Below are positions 30,108-40,213 of a DNA stretch of 64,000 nt, in pieces (position 1 is the first letter of the stretch; each line of letters begins with the position of its first letter). Location of the stretch: contig NZ_CP049989.1 of assembly GCF_011388215.1 (NCBI RefSeq), positions 1,674,001 through 1,738,000 on the forward strand, in the 5' to 3' direction. A program made the translations under genes and the position numbers. Under the pieces are notes generated by a model. It had not been told where the DNA came from and did not search any database. It saw only the letters and a program-made list of their open reading frames with translations. This stretch comes from Hydrogenophaga crocea (GTDB lineage: Bacteria; Pseudomonadota; Gammaproteobacteria; Burkholderiales; Burkholderiaceae_C).

Positions 30108-30854
30108 TCAGGCCTCCCGCCGGTCCGGGGCGAGCTCGCGGTAAGCGTGCCAGCTCGCGTGTGCCAGCCAGGGGATCACCACCACCAGGCCCAGCAGCGC
30201 CGGCAGCATGGCCAGCGCCACGAGCAGCGCAATCAGCAGTGCCCAGGCCACCAGCAGCACCGGGTGGTTGGCCACCGCGCGCCAGCTCGCGCCCACGGCC
30301 ACGTGCACCGGCACCGGGCGGTCGACCAGCATGGGCAGGGCCACCACGGTGCTCGCGAACACCGGCGCGGCCAGCAAGGCGCCCTGCAGCATCCAGACCT
30401 CGAACAGCCCGGGCTCGGGCGCAAGCACGACCACGCGCAGGAAGTCCAGCGGCTTTTCGATCGGCATCGGCGCCGCCAGCGTGATGAGGCCGGCCGAGCT
30501 CAGCACCCAGCCCGTGCCCGCCAGCGCCAGCAGCAGCCCGAAGCGCACCAGCCGCGGGTCGCGCGAGCGCCACACCGCGAGCACCTCGCGCAGCGCCAGG
30601 CGCCGGCCGGCGGCGAGCGCACGGCTCACCGCGTACAGGCCCGTGGCCAGGATGGGCGCCACGATCAGAAAGCCCGAGAACGCGCCCGCGAGCAGCCAGA
30701 AGCGGTCGTGCGCCACCAGCAACAGGAGTTGGCCGAACAGCGCGATCAGCACCCCGTGCAGCAGGCCGGGCGCGGGGTGGGCGAGCAGGTCGCGCCAGCC
30801 CAGGGCGAGCCAGCGCAGGGGCGACGGGTGGGGGTTCGGGGAAACGTCGGGCAT
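30108..30854 (-). CDS. DUF2189-like integral membrane protein
   Basis: A 248-residue membrane protein with about six hydrophobic helices. The segment LRWLALGWRDLLAHPAPGLLHGVL and the SGFLIVAPILATGLYAVSR helix are typical of DUF2189 proteins; no function is known. A CACAAT (30868-30863) ends 8 nt before the ATG at 30854 with no ribosome-binding site, suggesting a leaderless start; a GTG at 30878 lies upstream of that hexamer and is less likely. Cotranscribed with the DUF2788 gene. Confidence 0.7.
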   Translation of the reverse strand: MPDVSPNPHPSPLRWLALGWRDLLAHPAPGLLHGVLIALFGQLLLLVAHDRFWLLAGAFSGFLIVAPILATGLYAVSRALAAGRRLALREVLAVWRSRDPRLVRFGLLLALAGTGWVLSSAGLITLAAPMPIEKPLDFLRVVVLAPEPGLFEVWMLQGALLAAPVFASTVVALPMLVDRPVPVHVAVGASWRAVANHPVLLVAWALLIALLVALAMLPALLGLVVVIPWLAHASWHAYRELAPDRREA

Positions 30855-30900
30855 GGCCGGTGATTGTGGCCGCGGCACCGTGCCGCCGCCCTGACCTGGA

Positions 30901-32520
30901 TCAAGCGGCCGCGCGCACCAGCAGCTGCGTGTAGGGGTGCTCGGGCGCGGCCAGCACCTCCAGCGCGGGGCCGCGCTCCACCACCGCGCCGTCCTTCATC
31001 ACGATGACCTCGTGCGCCATGGCGCGGATCACGTCCACATCGTGCGTGATGAGCAGATAGCTCAGGGCCCGCTCGCGCTGCAGGCGCTGCAGCAGCGCCA
31101 GCACCTGCTTTTGCACCGTCACGTCGAGCGCGCTGGTGGGCTCGTCGAGCACCAGCAGTTGCGGCTCCACGATCAGCGCGCGCGCGATCGCCAGGCGCTG
31201 GCGCTGGCCGCCCGAGAATTCGTGCGGGTAACGCTGCATCAGGGCCTGGGCGGCGGCCGGGCTCTCGGCCAGCCCCACCTCGGCCAGCAGCGCGGCCACG
31301 CGTTCGCGCCGCTCGGCCACCGACAACTCAGCTCGGTGCACCTGCAGGCCCTCGCCCACGATCTGCTCGATGGTGAGCCGCGGCGAGAGCGAGGAGAACG
31401 GGTCCTGGAACACCACCTGCACCCGCTGGCGCAGCGCGCGCAGGCCGCGCTGGCGGCGGGCCTCTTCCCAGTCGGTGCCGGCCACCACCAGACGGCCCTG
31501 GAACGGCAGCAGGCCCAGCGCCGCCAGCGCGAGCGTGCTCTTGCCCGAGCCCGACTCGCCAATGACGCCCAGTGTGCGGCCCGCGGGCACGGCGAGCGTG
31601 GCGTTCTGCACCGCGGTGAACACACCCTTGCGGAACCAGCCCTTGAAGCCGGAGAGCGGCACGGGGTAGTCCACGCGCAGGCCCTCGGCCTGCAGCGCGG
31701 GCGCGGCACTGGCGGGCGCAGGCGATTCGTCCACCGCGCGCTCGGGCCGGCTCGCGAGCAGCTTGCGCGTGTAGGCGTGCTGCGGGCGCTCGAACACCTC
31801 GGCCACCGTGCCCTGCTCCACCAACTGGCCTTTCTCCATCACGGCCACGCGGTCGGCGAAGCGGCGCACCAGGTTCAGGTCGTGCGTGATGAGCAGCACC
31901 GCCATGCCGTGCGCGCGCTGCAGCTCGGCCAGCAGTTCGAGGATCTGGCCGCGCAGGCTCACGTCGAGTGCCGTGGTGGGCTCGTCGGCGATCAGCAGCT
32001 TCGGGCGGCTCGCCAGCGCCATGGCGATCATGGCGCGCTGGCGCTGGCCGCCGCTCAACTGGTGCGGGTAGGCGCGGGCGCGGCGTTCGGGCTCGGGGAT
32101 GCCGGTGGACCGCAGCAGCTCGACCACGGCGGCGCGCGCCTGGGCGGCGTCGAGCCCGCGCTTGAGCTGCAGCACCTCGGCGATCTGGTTGCCCACGGTG
32201 TAGAGCGGGTTGAGCGCCGTCATGGGCTCCTGGAAGATCACGGCCACTTCGTCGCCGCGCACGCCGCGCAGTTCGCGCTCGCCCAGCGCGAGCAGGTCGC
32301 GCCCACCCAGCCGCGCCTGGCCCGAGACCTCGGCGTTGACCACCAGGCGCAGCAGCGACAGCGCCGACACGGTCTTGCCCGACCCCGACTCGCCCACCAG
32401 CGCGAGCTTCTCGCCCGGCGCGATGGCAAAGCTCACGCCGTGCACCACGGGCTGGCCGCCAAAGGCCACACGCAGGCCTTGCACTTCGAGCAGCGGCGCG
32501 GCGGGCTGGGGCTCAGACAT
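30901..32520 (-). CDS. yejF: Peptide ABC transporter, dual ATP-binding protein YejF
   Basis: A 539-residue protein made of two fused ABC ATPase domains. The first has Walker A GESGSGKT, signature LSGGQRQR and Walker [14 protein letters not shown]; the second has [24 protein letters not shown] and [13 protein letters not shown]. Both carry the oligopeptide-transporter C-terminal motif ([16 protein letters not shown]). It energises the YejABE importer of oligopeptides, which in enterobacteria also takes up microcin C-type peptides. Its start overlaps the yejE stop by 8 bp. Confidence 0.93.
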   Translation of the reverse strand: MSEPQPAAPLLEVQGLRVAFGGQPVVHGVSFAIAPGEKLALVGESGSGKTVSALSLLRLVVNAEVSGQARLGGRDLLALGERELRGVRGDEVAVIFQEPMTALNPLYTVGNQIAEVLQLKRGLDAAQARAAVVELLRSTGIPEPERRARAYPHQLSGGQRQRAMIAMALASRPKLLIADEPTTALDVSLRGQILELLAELQRAHGMAVLLITHDLNLVRRFADRVAVMEKGQLVEQGTVAEVFERPQHAYTRKLLASRPERAVDESPAPASAAPALQAEGLRVDYPVPLSGFKGWFRKGVFTAVQNATLAVPAGRTLGVIGESGSGKSTLALAALGLLPFQGRLVVAGTDWEEARRQRGLRALRQRVQVVFQDPFSSLSPRLTIEQIVGEGLQVHRAELSVAERRERVAALLAEVGLAESPAAAQALMQRYPHEFSGGQRQRLAIARALIVEPQLLVLDEPTSALDVTVQKQVLALLQRLQRERALSYLLITHDVDVIRAMAHEVIVMKDGAVVERGPALEVLAAPEHPYTQLLVRAAA

Positions 32521-33568
32521 CCTGTTTCCTCGGGTCGAGGGCGTCGCGCAGCGCGTCGCCCATGAAGGTGAGCAGCAGCAGCGTGATCACGAGCACGCCG
32601 AAGGTGGACAGCGAGATCCACCAGGCGTCGATGCTGTTCTTGCCCTGGCTCAGCAGCTCGCCCAGCGAGGGCGTGCCCGGCGGCACGCCCAGGCCGAGGA
32701 AGTCGAGCGAGGTGAGCGCGAGGATGGCCGCGCTCATGCGGAACGGCAGGAAGGTGACCACCGGCGTGAGGCTGTTGGGCAGGATGTGGCGCCAGATGAT
32801 CTGCGCATTGCTCAGGCCCATGGCGCGCGCGGCGCGCACGTAGTCGAGCTGGCGGTTGCGCAGGAATTCGGCGCGCACGTAGTCGGACAGGCCCATCCAG
32901 CCGAACAGGCTGAGCAGGATGAGCAGCAGGCCCACGCTGGGCGCAAACACCGCCGAGAAGATGATGAGCAGGTAGAGCTCGGGCATGGAGCCCCAGATCT
33001 CGATGAAGCGCTGGAAGGCCAGGTCGGTGCGGCCGCCGAAAAAGCCCTGGATCGCGCCCGTGATCACGCCCAGCACCACGCCGATGGCGGTGAGCGCGAG
33101 CGCGAACAGCACGCTCACGCGAAAGCCGTAGATGAGCTGGGCCAGCAGGTCGCGCCCACGGTCGTCGGTGCCCAGCCAGTTCGCCCGGCTCGGGCCCGAG
33201 GGGTTGGGCTGCTCGGCGAAGTAGTTGATGGTCTGCGAGCCGTAGGGATTGGGCGCGTAGAGGGCCCAGTTGCCGCCCTGGGTGATGCGCTCGCGGATGA
33301 AGGGGTCGAGGTAGTCGGTGGGGGTCTGGAAATCGCCGCCGAACACCGTCTCGGGCAGGTCCTGCACGATGGGGAAATAGGTCTTGCCCTCGTAGCGCAC
33401 GACCAGTGGCCGGTCGTTGGACAGCAGCTCGGCGCCCAGGCTGGCCACCACGAGCACGCAGAACAGCACCAGGCTCCAATAGCCCAGGCGGTTGCGCTTG
33501 AAGCGCTGCCAGGCGCGGCGGCCCGGGCTTGGCGAGGGGATGGCGGGGGTGACGGTGATGGAGGCCAT
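32513..33568 (-). CDS. yejE: Peptide ABC transporter permease YejE
   Basis: A 351-residue inner-membrane permease. After a first helix at about 30-46 there is a large periplasmic segment ([46 protein letters not shown] split) characteristic of YejE, then [23 protein letters not shown] and five more helices with the EAA-like loop [25 protein letters not shown] at 33568 overlaps the yejB stop (TGATG). The C terminus [14 protein letters not shown] is normal. Confidence 0.93.
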   Translation of the reverse strand: MASITVTPAIPSPSPGRRAWQRFKRNRLGYWSLVLFCVLVVASLGAELLSNDRPLVVRYEGKTYFPIVQDLPETVFGGDFQTPTDYLDPFIRERITQGGNWALYAPNPYGSQTINYFAEQPNPSGPSRANWLGTDDRGRDLLAQLIYGFRVSVLFALALTAIGVVLGVITGAIQGFFGGRTDLAFQRFIEIWGSMPELYLLIIFSAVFAPSVGLLLILLSLFGWMGLSDYVRAEFLRNRQLDYVRAARAMGLSNAQIIWRHILPNSLTPVVTFLPFRMSAAILALTSLDFLGLGVPPGTPSLGELLSQGKNSIDAWWISLSTFGVLVITLLLLTFMGDALRDALDPRKQDV

Positions 33569-34593
33569 CAGTCGAACTTCACGCGCGGATCGACCCACAC
33601 GTAGCACAGATCCGAGACCAGCTTGGTGACCAGACCGATCAGGGTGAACAGGAACAGCGTGCCCATCACCACCGGGTAGTCGCGGCGGATCACGCTCTCG
33701 TAGCTCAGCAGGCCCAGGCCATCGAGTGAGAACAGGGTCTCGATCAGCAGCGCGCCCGTGAAGAAGGCGCCGATGAAAGCCGCGGGAAAGCCCGTGACGA
33801 TGGGGATCATGGCGTTGCGCATCACGTGCTTCCAGAGCACCTGGCGCTCGCCCAGGCCTTTGGCGCGCGCGGTCATCACGTACTGCTTGCGGATCTCTTC
33901 GAGAAACGCGTTCTTGGTGAGCATGGCCGTGACCGCGAAGCTGCCCAGCACCATGGCGGTGACGGGCAGCGCGATGTGCCAGAGGTAATCGACGATGCGC
34001 GCGCCCCAACCCAGTTCGTCCCAGTTGGCCGAGGTGAGGCCACGCAGGGGGAACCACTGCAGCTGCCCGCCGAAGATCACCAGCAGGGCCACGCCGAGCA
34101 CGAAGCCCGGGATCGCATAGCCCACGAGCACGATCAGCGTGGTCACGAGGTCGAAGCGCGTGCCCGCGCGCACCGCCTTGGCCACGCCCAGCGGCACGGC
34201 CACGCCGTAGCTGATGAGAAAGGTCCACAGCCCCAGGCTGATGGACACCGGCAGCTTCTCGGCGATGAGCTGGCCCACGGGCTTGTTCTGGAAGAAGCTG
34301 GTGCCGAGGTCGAAGCGCGCGAAGCGACCGAGCATCTCGATGAAGCGCTGGTGCGCGGGCTTGTCGAAGCCGTAGAGGGCCTTGATCTGCTCGATGCGAT
34401 TGGGGTCCACGCCCTGCCCGCCGCGGTAGACCGAAGCACCTTCGGCCCCCGCCCCCGCGGCCGCGCGCGCCTCGGCCAGGTACTGCTCCACCGGCCCGCC
34501 GGGCACGAACTGGATCACCACGAAGGTGATCAGCAGCACGCCGAACAGCGTGGGCAGCATGAGCAACAGGCGCTTGAGGATGTAGACCCACAT
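33568..34593 (-). CDS. yejB: Peptide ABC transporter permease YejB
   Basis: A 341-residue permease with six helices. The N terminus MWVYILKRLLLMLPTLFGVLLITFVV is the DppB/OppB-type first helix; the periplasmic segment EGASVYRGGQGVDPNRIEQIKALYGFDKP is typical of YejB; the EAA loop is MTARAKGLGERQVLWKHVMRNAMIPI. The gene follows yejA after 6 bp and overlaps yejE. Confidence 0.94.
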   Translation of the reverse strand: MWVYILKRLLLMLPTLFGVLLITFVVIQFVPGGPVEQYLAEARAAAGAGAEGASVYRGGQGVDPNRIEQIKALYGFDKPAHQRFIEMLGRFARFDLGTSFFQNKPVGQLIAEKLPVSISLGLWTFLISYGVAVPLGVAKAVRAGTRFDLVTTLIVLVGYAIPGFVLGVALLVIFGGQLQWFPLRGLTSANWDELGWGARIVDYLWHIALPVTAMVLGSFAVTAMLTKNAFLEEIRKQYVMTARAKGLGERQVLWKHVMRNAMIPIVTGFPAAFIGAFFTGALLIETLFSLDGLGLLSYESVIRRDYPVVMGTLFLFTLIGLVTKLVSDLCYVWVDPRVKFD

Positions 34594-34599
34594 GGCGTG

Positions 34600-36471
34600 T
34601 CAGTCCTGTCTCGGCGGGGCGGCCCACCAGGTGTCGATGGCCCACGATTCGCCTTGGGCATAGGGCGGCATGTCGGCCGGGCGCTGCAGCCGCCACGCGT
34701 TGTAGGCCATGCGGTGCGTGGACGCCGACCACTGCGGGATCAGCACATGGCTGTGCGCGACCGCGCGGTCGAGCGCGCGGCACGCGGCGAGGAAATCGGG
34801 CTTGGTGGCCGCGCCCACCATGCGCGCGATCAGCCGGTCGACCGCGGGGTTGGCCAGGCCCGCGTAGTTGCCCGAGTCGGGCGTCTTCGCGGCCTCGCTG
34901 CCGAAGATGTCGGCGTACTCCGCGCCCGGGTTGGGCGTGCCCTGGAAGTTGATCGAGATGATGTCGAAATCGAAGGTGCGCAGGCGCTGCTGGTACAGCG
35001 CGAAATCGACCGGCCGGAAACGCAGCGTGACGCCGAGCTTTTGCAGGTTGCGGATCCAGGGCGAAACCACGCGCGCGCCGGTCTCGGCGCTGTCGAGGTA
35101 CTCGAGCTCCAGCGGCTGGCCTTGGGCATTGCGCAGCACGCCGTCCTGCACCGTCCAGCCCGCTTCGCGCAGCAGGGCCTGGGCCTTGCGCAGATTGCCG
35201 CGCAGCGAATCGGCGCCGTCGGTGCGCGGCGGCGCGTACATAGGGCCGAACACCGCGGGCGGCAGTTGCTCGCGGCCGGCTTCGAGCAGGGCGAGCTCGG
35301 GTGGCGCGGGCAGGCCGTCGGCCGCGCATTCGGTGTTGCCGAACAGGCCGCGCACGCGCTGGTAGGCGCCGTAGAACATCTGGCGGTTCATCCACTCGTA
35401 GTCGAGCGCCAGGCCCAGGGCCTCGCGCACGCGGATGTCGTCGAGCGGCTTGCGCCGGGTGTTGAGCACATAGCTCTGGAACCCCGTCGGCAGCTTGTGC
35501 GCGAACTCGCCCTTGACGAGCTCGCCGCTGTCGAACTTGCGGCCGTTCACGCGGCGCGCCCAGTCGCCTGCCGAGAAGAAGCGCATGAGGTCGAACTCGC
35601 CCGCCTTGAGGGCTTCGAGGCGCGCCGTGCTGTCCTTGTAGATCTTGACGGTGATGCGGTCGAAGTTGGCCGTGCCGCGGCGCACCGGCAGGTCGCGCGC
35701 CCAGTAGCCGGGGTCGCGCACGTAGGTGATGTCGCGGCCGAACTTCACCGGGCCGATCTTGTAGGGCCCGCTGCCGATGGGCACGTCCATCACCACCTTG
35801 TCGAAGGTCTTGCGCTGGCCCGTGGCCGGGTCGATCTGATTGCCCCACTGGCGGCTGAAGATGGGGATGCCGCCGACCGTGAGCGGCAGCTCGCGGTTGG
35901 GCACCTTGAAGCGAAAGCGCACCATGCGCTCGCCCAGCACGTCCAGGCCCGCCACGTCGGCGAGGATGGTCTTGTACGCGGGCGAGGTGTGCGGCCCGAG
36001 CAGGGTGTCGAAGCTGAACTTCACGTCGGCCGCGAGCACCGGGTCGCCGTTGTGGAAGCGCGCGGTGTTGCGCAGCCGGAAGGTAACCGACAGGCCGTCG
36101 GGCGCGGCCTGCACGTCTTCGGCCAGCAGGCCGTAGGCGGCGCCGGTTTCATCGAGCGCGCCCGTGAGCAGGCTGTCGAACATCAGGCCGCTCAGGTAGG
36201 CGGGCGCGCTGCCGCGCAGCGTGAAGGGGTTGTACTTGTCGAAGGTGCTCGTGCGCAGGTTGCTCACGAGGCGCAGTTCACCGCCCTTGGGCGCCTGCGG
36301 GTTCACGTAGTCGAAATGGCTGAAGCCGTTCGGGTACTTGAGCTCGCCCCACAGCGCATAGCCGTGTGCGGCCCGGGCGGCCGGCACCGCCACCGCCAGC
36401 GAGGCCCCCAGCAGCAGTCCGGCGGTCCAACGGGCCAGGGTTCTGCGTAAAAGGGGTGCGGGTACCTGCAT
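34600..36471 (-). CDS. yejA: Periplasmic oligopeptide-binding protein YejA
   Basis: A 623-residue family 5 solute-binding protein. The N terminus is a signal peptide ([26 protein letters not shown]), then [23 protein letters not shown], the characteristic start of mature YejA. ATG at 36471 is used; a CAGAAT hexamer ends 6 nt upstream and no ribosome-binding site is seen, so the message may be leaderless. A TTG at 36489 is the alternative. Divergent from fabI with only 38 bp between starts. First gene of yejABEF. Confidence 0.92.
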   Translation of the reverse strand: MQVPAPLLRRTLARWTAGLLLGASLAVAVPAARAAHGYALWGELKYPNGFSHFDYVNPQAPKGGELRLVSNLRTSTFDKYNPFTLRGSAPAYLSGLMFDSLLTGALDETGAAYGLLAEDVQAAPDGLSVTFRLRNTARFHNGDPVLAADVKFSFDTLLGPHTSPAYKTILADVAGLDVLGERMVRFRFKVPNRELPLTVGGIPIFSRQWGNQIDPATGQRKTFDKVVMDVPIGSGPYKIGPVKFGRDITYVRDPGYWARDLPVRRGTANFDRITVKIYKDSTARLEALKAGEFDLMRFFSAGDWARRVNGRKFDSGELVKGEFAHKLPTGFQSYVLNTRRKPLDDIRVREALGLALDYEWMNRQMFYGAYQRVRGLFGNTECAADGLPAPPELALLEAGREQLPPAVFGPMYAPPRTDGADSLRGNLRKAQALLREAGWTVQDGVLRNAQGQPLELEYLDSAETGARVVSPWIRNLQKLGVTLRFRPVDFALYQQRLRTFDFDIISINFQGTPNPGAEYADIFGSEAAKTPDSGNYAGLANPAVDRLIARMVGAATKPDFLAACRALDRAVAHSHVLIPQWSASTHRMAYNAWRLQRPADMPPYAQGESWAIDTWWAAPPRQD

Positions 36472-36509
36472 GCGACAATTCTGCGGCAAATTTTTCTGGA
36501 GTCAGCACC

Positions 36510-37298
36510 ATGGGTTTTCTCGCCGGCAAGCGCTTCCTGATCACGGGCGTGTTGTCCAACCGGTCCATCGCCTACGGCATCGCCAAGGCCTGCCACGCAC
36601 AGGGCGCCGAGCTCGCCTTCAGCTACGTGGGTGAGCGTTTCAAGGATCGGATCACCGAATTCGCGGCCGAGTTCAACTCCACGCTGGTGTTCGATTGCGA
36701 CGTGGGCGACGACGCCCAGATCGAGGCCATGTTCACCGAGCTGGGCAAGACCTGGCCCAAGTTCGACGGCTTCGTGCACGCCATCGGCTTCGCGCCGCGC
36801 GAGGCCATCGCGGGCGACTTCCTCGACGGCCTCTCGCGCGAGGCCTTCAAGATCGCCCACGACATCAGCGCCTACAGCTTCCCGGGCATGGCCAAGGCCG
36901 CCCTGCCCTACCTGAGCGACAAGGCCGCGCTGCTCACGCTGAGCTACCTGGGCGCCGTGCGGGCCGTGCCCAACTACAACACCATGGGCTTGGCCAAGGC
37001 CAGCCTGGAGGCCTCGGTGCGCTACCTGGCCGAATCGCTGGGCCCCAAGGGCATGCGTGTGAACGGCATCAGCGCCGGCCCGATCAAGACGCTCGCGGCC
37101 AGCGGCATCAAGGGCTTCGGCAAGCTGCTCAACCTTGTGGCCGACGTGTCGCCGATCCGCCGCAACGTGACCATCGAAGACGTGGGCAACGTGGCGGCCT
37201 TTCTGCTGTCGGACCTCTCGGCCGGCGTGACCGCCGAGATCATCTACGTGGACGGCGGTTTCAGCCAGCTCGTGGGCGATTCGAGCCAGGTCGCCTGA
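36510..37298 (+). CDS. fabI: Enoyl-[acyl-carrier-protein] reductase (NADH) FabI
   Basis: A 262-residue short-chain dehydrogenase-like enzyme completing each fatty-acid elongation cycle. NADH-binding [17 protein letters not shown], the [22 protein letters not shown] active site with Tyr146, Tyr156 and Lys163 (same numbers as E. coli), and the [13 protein letters not shown] loop are present. GGAG at 36498-36501 is at proper spacing; a GACAAT at 36474-36479 is a plausible -10. Being FabI type, it is the expected target of triclosan-class inhibitors. Confidence 0.97.
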   Translation: MGFLAGKRFLITGVLSNRSIAYGIAKACHAQGAELAFSYVGERFKDRITEFAAEFNSTLVFDCDVGDDAQIEAMFTELGKTWPKFDGFVHAIGFAPREAIAGDFLDGLSREAFKIAHDISAYSFPGMAKAALPYLSDKAALLTLSYLGAVRAVPNYNTMGLAKASLEASVRYLAESLGPKGMRVNGISAGPIKTLAASGIKGFGKLLNLVADVSPIRRNVTIEDVGNVAAFLLSDLSAGVTAEIIYVDGGFSQLVGDSSQVA

Positions 37299-37311
37299 GG
37301 CCTGGCCCCGC

Positions 37312-37340
37312 GCGTGAAAGCCTGGCTCAGGCTTTCACGC
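37312..37340. terminator. 12-bp perfect hairpin between convergent fabI and decarboxylase genes
   Basis: GCGTGAAAGCCT (37312-37323), a 5-nt loop, and AGGCTTTCACGC (37329-37340) form a perfect 12-bp stem. The right arm overlaps the last codons and the TGA (37327-37329) of the decarboxylase gene. No T-tract on either side. It likely ends transcripts from both directions or protects their 3' ends. Confidence 0.55.
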
Positions 37341-39615
37341 AGTCGGCGAAGTAGGCCTTGCGCCCGTCTTCGCCCACCACCTCCACGAGGCCGTGGATGT
37401 CGGTCTCGAAGCCCGGGCACTCGCGCGCGAACTCGCGGTTGAACTTGAGGTAGTCGACGATCTTGCGGTTGAAGACCTCGCCCGGGATCAGCAGCGGAAT
37501 GCCCGGCGGGTACGGCGTGACCAGGCTGGTGGTGATGCGGCCTTCGAGCTCGTCGATGGCCACGCGCTCGGTGCGGCGCTGCGCGATGCACGCAAAGGCA
37601 TCGCTGGGCTTCATGGCGGGCGTGAGGTCGCTCAGGTACATCTCAGTGGTCAGGCGCGCGATGTCGTGGCGCGCGTACAGCGTGTGCACGTGCTGGCACA
37701 GGTCGCGCAGGCCCATCTGCTCGTAGCGCGGCTGCTTGGCGCAGAACTCCGGCATGATGCGCCACATCGGCTGGTTCTTCTCGTAGTCGTCCTTGAACTG
37801 CTGCAGCGCGGTCAGCAGCGTGTTCCAGCGGCCCTTGGTGATGCCGATGGTGAACATGATGAAGAAGCTGTAGAGGCCGGTCTTCTCCACCACCACGCCG
37901 TGCTCGGCGAGGAACTTGGTGACGATGGACGCGGGAATGCCCGTTTCACCGAAGCTGCCGTCGAGCTTGAGGCCCGGCGTGACGATGGTGGCCTTGATCG
38001 GGTCGAGCATGTTGAAGCCCGGCGCCATGTCGCCGAAGCCGTGCCAGTCGCGCTCGGTGTGCTGCTCCGCCGCGCCGTCGCGGCGGCGGTTGAGCACCCA
38101 GTCGCGTGACTCACCGATGCCTTCGTCGGTGAGGTGGTCGGGGCCCCAGACCTGGAACCACCAGTCGTCTTCGCCGAACTCGGCCTCGACCTTGCGCATG
38201 GCGCGGCGGAAATCGAGCGCCTCGAGCAGGCTTTCTTCCACCAGCGCACGGCCGCCCGGCGGCTCCATCATGGCCGCGGCCACGTCGCAGCTCGCAATGA
38301 TCGCGTACTGCGGGCTGGTGCTGGTGTGCATCAGGTACGACTCGTTGAACAGGTGCCGGTCGAGCTTGACGTTCTGCGAGTCCTGCACGAGCACATGGCT
38401 GGCCTGGCTGATGCCCGCGAGCAGCTTGTGGATGGACTGCGTGGCGTACACCACCGACTCGAGCGGTCGCGCGCGCTTCTTGCCCATGGCGTGGTAGTTG
38501 CCATAGAAGGGATGGAAGGCCGCGTGCGGCAGCCAGGCCTCGTCGAAGTGCAGGTTGGCCACGTAGCCATCGAGCATCTGCTTGATGGCCTCGGTGTTGT
38601 AGAGCACGCCGTCGTAGGTGCTCTGCGTGATCGTGAGCACCCGCGGCTTCACCGCGTCCGCGTCCACGCCGGCCAGCAGCGGGTTGTTGCGGATCTTGTC
38701 GCGGATGGCCTCGATCTCGAACTCGCTTTGCGGGATCGGGCCGATGATGCCGTAGTGGTTGCGCGTGGGCTTGAGGAAGACGGGGATCGCGCCCGTCATG
38801 ATGATGCTGTGGAGGATGGACTTGTGGCAGTTGCGGTCCACCAGCACCACGTCGCCCGGGGCCACCGTGTGGTGCCACACCATCTTGTTGCTGGTGCTGG
38901 TGCCGTTGGTGACGAAGAAGCAGTGGTCGGCGTTGAAGATGCGTGCCGCGTTGCGCTCGGACGCCCCGATGGCGCCGTTGTGGTCGAGCAGCTGGCCCAG
39001 TTCTTCCACCGCGTTGCACACGTCGGCGCGCAGCATGTTCTCGCCGAAGAACTGGTGGAACATCTGGCCCACCGGCGTTTTCAGGAAGGCCACGCCGCCC
39101 GAGTGGCCGGGGCAGTGCCACGAGTACGAGCCGTCTTCCGCGTAGTCGAGCAGCGCCTTGAAGAACGGGGGCTGAATGCCTTCGAGGTAGCTCTTGGCCT
39201 CGCGGATGATGTGGCGCGCCACGAACTCCGGCGTGTCCTCGAACATGTGGATGAAACCGTGCAGCTCGCGCAGGATGTCGTTGGGCAGGTGGCGGCTGGT
39301 CTTGGTCTCGCCGTAGATGTAGATCGGCACGTCGGCGTTCTTGCGCCGCACCTCGCCGATGAAGTTGCGCAGGTTGAGCACCGCGGGGTCGAGGTCGGGG
39401 CCCTGGGTGAATTCCTCGTCGTCGATGGAGAGGATGAAGGCGCTCGCGCGGCTTTGCTGCTGGGCGAACTGCGACAGGTCGCCGTAGCTCGTCACGCCCA
39501 CCACCTCCATGCCCTCGCTCTCGATGGCCTGCGCGAGCGCGCGGATGCCCAGACCCGAGGTGTTCTCGGAGCGAAAGTCCTCGTCGATGATGACGATGGG
39601 AAAGCGAAACTTCAT
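37327..39615 (-). CDS. Arginine/lysine/ornithine decarboxylase (fold type I, PLP)
   Basis: A 762-residue PLP enzyme of the inducible-type basic amino-acid decarboxylase family. An N-terminal response-regulator-like wing domain (FPIVIIDEDFRSENTSGLG) is followed by the core. Landmarks are SWHCPGHSGGVAFLKTPVG, FGENMLRADVCN, FVTNGTSTSNKMVWHH, HFDEAWLPHAAFHPFY and the PLP lysine Lys397 in ATQSIHKLLAG. The C-terminal domain has TPYPPGIPLLIPGE. Substrate (arginine, ornithine or lysine) cannot be decided by eye; length and sequence favour arginine or ornithine. GGAG precedes the ATG at 39615. No antiporter gene adjoins it, so an acid-resistance role is not indicated by context. Confidence 0.9.
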   Translation of the reverse strand: MKFRFPIVIIDEDFRSENTSGLGIRALAQAIESEGMEVVGVTSYGDLSQFAQQQSRASAFILSIDDEEFTQGPDLDPAVLNLRNFIGEVRRKNADVPIYIYGETKTSRHLPNDILRELHGFIHMFEDTPEFVARHIIREAKSYLEGIQPPFFKALLDYAEDGSYSWHCPGHSGGVAFLKTPVGQMFHQFFGENMLRADVCNAVEELGQLLDHNGAIGASERNAARIFNADHCFFVTNGTSTSNKMVWHHTVAPGDVVLVDRNCHKSILHSIIMTGAIPVFLKPTRNHYGIIGPIPQSEFEIEAIRDKIRNNPLLAGVDADAVKPRVLTITQSTYDGVLYNTEAIKQMLDGYVANLHFDEAWLPHAAFHPFYGNYHAMGKKRARPLESVVYATQSIHKLLAGISQASHVLVQDSQNVKLDRHLFNESYLMHTSTSPQYAIIASCDVAAAMMEPPGGRALVEESLLEALDFRRAMRKVEAEFGEDDWWFQVWGPDHLTDEGIGESRDWVLNRRRDGAAEQHTERDWHGFGDMAPGFNMLDPIKATIVTPGLKLDGSFGETGIPASIVTKFLAEHGVVVEKTGLYSFFIMFTIGITKGRWNTLLTALQQFKDDYEKNQPMWRIMPEFCAKQPRYEQMGLRDLCQHVHTLYARHDIARLTTEMYLSDLTPAMKPSDAFACIAQRRTERVAIDELEGRITTSLVTPYPPGIPLLIPGEVFNRKIVDYLKFNREFARECPGFETDIHGLVEVVGEDGRKAYFADCVKA

Positions 39616-39747
39616 GCGGTTCTCCAGCGAAGCGCGCAAGTGTACGGAAAACACGTGTCGCCCCGTCCGCAGGGCGGCCCGTTTGGCGCAGAATGCCCGC
39701 AGCCGGGCCACGGGGCACGGCGCATTCCAACAAGGAGGAAGTGGCTC

Positions 39748-40173
39748 ATGGCCGAATCGACCTGGTGGTGGCTGCTGGCGGGCGCGCTCGTGGCCGCCGA
39801 ACTGCTCACCGGCACGTTCTACCTGCTCATGCTCGCGCTCGGCGCGGTGGCGGGCGCGCTCGCTGCGCACCTGGGGCTGCCGCTCACGGGACAGATCGTG
39901 GTGGCCGCGGTGGTCGGCGCGGCCGCGGTGGCAGGCTGGTACCTCAAGTCGCGCCGCCGCGAAGGCGACCCCTCTGTGCGCAGCCTGCGCAGCGTCAACC
40001 TCGATGTGGGCGAGGTCATCCACGTCGACCAGTGGAACCCCGACGGCACCGCCACGGTCAAGTACCGCGGGGCCGCCTGGACCGTGATCCAGCGCCCCGG
40101 CAACGCGCCCTCGCCCGGCGCCTACCGCGTGACCGAGCTGGTGGGCAACCGCCTGCTGGTCGAGAAGGTCTGA
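39748..40173 (+). CDS. NfeD-like membrane protein
   Basis: A 141-residue short NfeD protein. Two hydrophobic helices (about 6-28 and 34-64) precede a C-terminal OB-fold (NLDVGEVIHVDQWNPDGTATVKYRGAAWTVI). An ideal AAGGAGGAA ribosome-binding site lies upstream. NfeD proteins pair with SPFH/stomatin-type proteins, and the partner gene follows after 40 bp. Confidence 0.9.
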   Translation: MAESTWWWLLAGALVAAELLTGTFYLLMLALGAVAGALAAHLGLPLTGQIVVAAVVGAAAVAGWYLKSRRREGDPSVRSLRSVNLDVGEVIHVDQWNPDGTATVKYRGAAWTVIQRPGNAPSPGAYRVTELVGNRLLVEKV

Positions 40174-40213
40174 CCGCCCTCGCCCCCTTGCAACTTCCAG
40201 ACAGAACAAGACC

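Noticed and set aside
37299..39747. Acid-resistance island around the decarboxylase
   Set aside because: No amino-acid antiporter or acid-stress regulator gene adjoins it; neighbours are fabI and nfeD.
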